A stretch of 64,000 bases of DNA from Sulfurospirillum arcachonense DSM 9755 (GTDB taxonomy: Bacteria > Campylobacterota > Campylobacteria > Campylobacterales > Sulfurospirillaceae): contig NZ_JFBL01000008.1 in the NCBI RefSeq assembly GCF_000597725.1, forward strand, positions 1 to 64,000, read 5' to 3'. This document shows positions 62,872-64,000 of the stretch, one piece after another. How positions within the stretch are numbered: the stretch's first letter is position 1; the number at the start of each line of letters is the position of its first letter. A model generated the notes under the pieces. The model was not told the DNA's origin. It ran no database searches and worked only from the letters and a program-made list of their open reading frames with translations. Position numbers and translations under genes: made by a program.

Positions 62872-63799
62872 GATTAAGGTACTTGAAGAGATAGGATTAA
62901 AAAAGGTTTCACAAGAGACTCATATAGAAGAGAAATATATAAAATATATGATAGATTGTGATTTTGATAAATTAAATAGAATCAATACTTTAGGTTTTGT
63001 TAAAATACTTTCTCGAGAGTATCAGTTGGATTTATCTACTTGGAATGAAGCCTTTGAAGAGTATTGGCAGGAAAATCGCCATGAGGAAGACAATGATGGT
63101 CTTTTTATCGTCGTAGATGATAATAAAAAAAGTAAGAAATTTTTAGTTTTTTTATTGATACTTTTAGTTGGGAGTATTCTTAGTATACTGTTCTCTATAT
63201 TTCAAGATAAAATTGATTTTGTTAATTACATGAATAATGGAACATCAAGTTATGAACAAGCAAGTATAGTTCAAGAGACACAAGAATCATTGGATATGGT
63301 TAAGAATAACGACCAAGAAGATAATGCAACCATCGCACAAATCAATGCAGATGAAACTTTGGATGAAACTGTAGATACAGTAGTTCAAGAAGATGTAGAA
63401 AAAGAAGAAATTATACAAACTGTTGATAAAAATGATACTGTAGATACAGAAAAAAAAATTCCAATTAATGAGACAATAACAAAAACAGAAGTTTATGAAA
63501 AAAATAGTCCTAGATTTAAAGATGAAGCGATAATTATTCCACATAATAAGTTATGGGTAGGTATAATTTATCTTGATGACAAAAAAAGAAGGTCATATTT
63601 AGGTGAGGGAAATTTTTCTATTGATATATCACGAGAACAGATTATAACAACAGGACATGGAAGTTTTGATCTTTCTGCAAAAGATGGAATAAAAAAATTT
63701 AATAAACAAGCTCCAATGAGATTTTTAGTTAAAGATGCAAATATAACAGAGATAAGTTGGAGAAGATTTAGAGAACTAAATGAGGGTAAAGCTTGGTAA
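62864..63799 (+). CDS. Single-span membrane protein with helical cytosolic head
   Basis: The start is ATG 62864 with an AGG 8 nt upstream; an in-frame GTG at 62849 is less likely. The 311-residue product has a cytosolic N-terminal helical domain (about 1-85, with VSQETHIEEKYIKYMID, HTH-like), one membrane segment (about 92-114), an acidic linker with many D/E/T residues and a C-terminal beta-rich domain (KLWVGIIYLDDKKRRSYLGEG). The layout recalls RodZ, but I cannot confirm it. It overlaps rlmB by 8 bp and the next gene by 7 bp, and similar membrane/periplasmic pairs follow rlmB in Campylobacter as I recall. Confidence 0.7.
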   Translation: MDKIKVLEEIGLKKVSQETHIEEKYIKYMIDCDFDKLNRINTLGFVKILSREYQLDLSTWNEAFEEYWQENRHEEDNDGLFIVVDDNKKSKKFLVFLLILLVGSILSILFSIFQDKIDFVNYMNNGTSSYEQASIVQETQESLDMVKNNDQEDNATIAQINADETLDETVDTVVQEDVEKEEIIQTVDKNDTVDTEKKIPINETITKTEVYEKNSPRFKDEAIIIPHNKLWVGIIYLDDKKRRSYLGEGNFSIDISREQIITTGHGSFDLSAKDGIKKFNKQAPMRFLVKDANITEISWRRFRELNEGKAW

Positions 63800-64000
63800 G
63801 AATTGCCTTAGTATTGTTTTTTATAACGACGTTTATCCAAGCAAGTTTATTAGACAAAAAAATTGAACACTTTATTGGTCAAAGACAGTATAAAATACAA
63901 AAAAATTTAATAAAAATTTTATTTAAAGATAAAAATGAGTTTTTAAATACGGATAAAAGTGTTAATGACATTAAAGTGTTAACAAAACTTAAAACAAGTG
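63793..64000 (+). CDS. Periplasmic protein, N-terminal part (cut by window edge)
   Basis: A frame opens at TTG 63793, preceded by GAGGG, and runs 69 codons to the right edge. It begins with a signal peptide (LVRIALVLFFITTFIQA) followed by a lysine-rich helical stretch. It overlaps the upstream membrane-protein gene by 7 bp and is probably its partner. Too little is present to assign a family. Confidence 0.6.
   Translation, partial: MVRIALVLFFITTFIQASLLDKKIEHFIGQRQYKIQKNLIKILFKDKNEFLNTDKSVNDIKVLTKLKTS

Overview
This 64 kb window is chromosomal DNA from a member of the Campylobacterota (former Epsilonproteobacteria), most like Sulfurimonas or a relative. The evidence is the low G+C, the dense short operons with 1-4 bp overlaps, a 14-gene nuo operon in which nuoE and nuoF are replaced by the lineage-specific short subunits, pflA directly after nuoN, a menaquinone prenyltransferase of the futalosine type, and the HQWRQPL-type histidine kinase. 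The order moaA - small membrane protein - rsmE - rpmE - rsmI - rlmB - membrane protein - periplasmic protein resembles Campylobacter as I recall it. I see no rRNA, tRNA, CRISPR array, phage or insertion sequence.

Layout. 0-2.8 kb: a truncated membrane protein, an AI-2 kinase (lsrK) with higher G+C than its neighbours, and a cupin. 2.9-7.9 kb: a lipoprotein, then a Mla/MCE lipid-transport operon (STAS-MlaE, MlaF, MlaD, auxiliary lipoprotein) ending in an AI-2E-family membrane protein. 8-10.7 kb: a DUF1104-like protein, a response regulator/kinase pair and two small cytochromes c. 11.4-19.2 kb: a nitrogen-flavoured region with a binding protein, kinase and regulator of unusual design, a periplasmic cyclophilin, glnK-amtB, arginase and ornithine cyclodeaminase. 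19.5-23.1 kb: pyrC, a second regulator/kinase pair and a PilZ protein. 23.1-26.1 kb: a polar amino acid ABC transporter and a cytochrome c. 26.3-33.3 kb: EamA transporter, lipoprotein, endonuclease IV, FadL-type porin, acyl-CoA ligase and an AAA ATPase. 33.3-47.1 kb: complex I. 47.2-53.2 kb: pflA, miaA, mqnP, two unknown proteins and a divergent uracil-DNA glycosylase. 53.1-62 kb: two PAS + chemoreceptor pairs arranged like CetB/CetA, interleaved with molybdopterin genes (moaA, moeA) and RNA-modification/ribosome genes. The right edge cuts a periplasmic protein.

The genes describe a respiring, motile, nutrient-sensing cell. Complex I, cytochromes c and menaquinone synthesis supply energy. PflA and the bipartite receptors link motility to redox or ligand state. 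GlnK/AmtB, arginase and the amino acid transporter handle nitrogen.

The observations I rate highest are: an intragenic palindrome, TACATGTA, counted 21 times against about 3 expected; the three-gene binding-protein/kinase/regulator system beside glnK-amtB; two split PAS/chemoreceptor pairs within 8 kb; an apparently orphan lsrK; and several genes whose -10 box lies 6-9 nt from the ATG, predicting leaderless mRNAs. All counts and expectations were made by eye and by hand.
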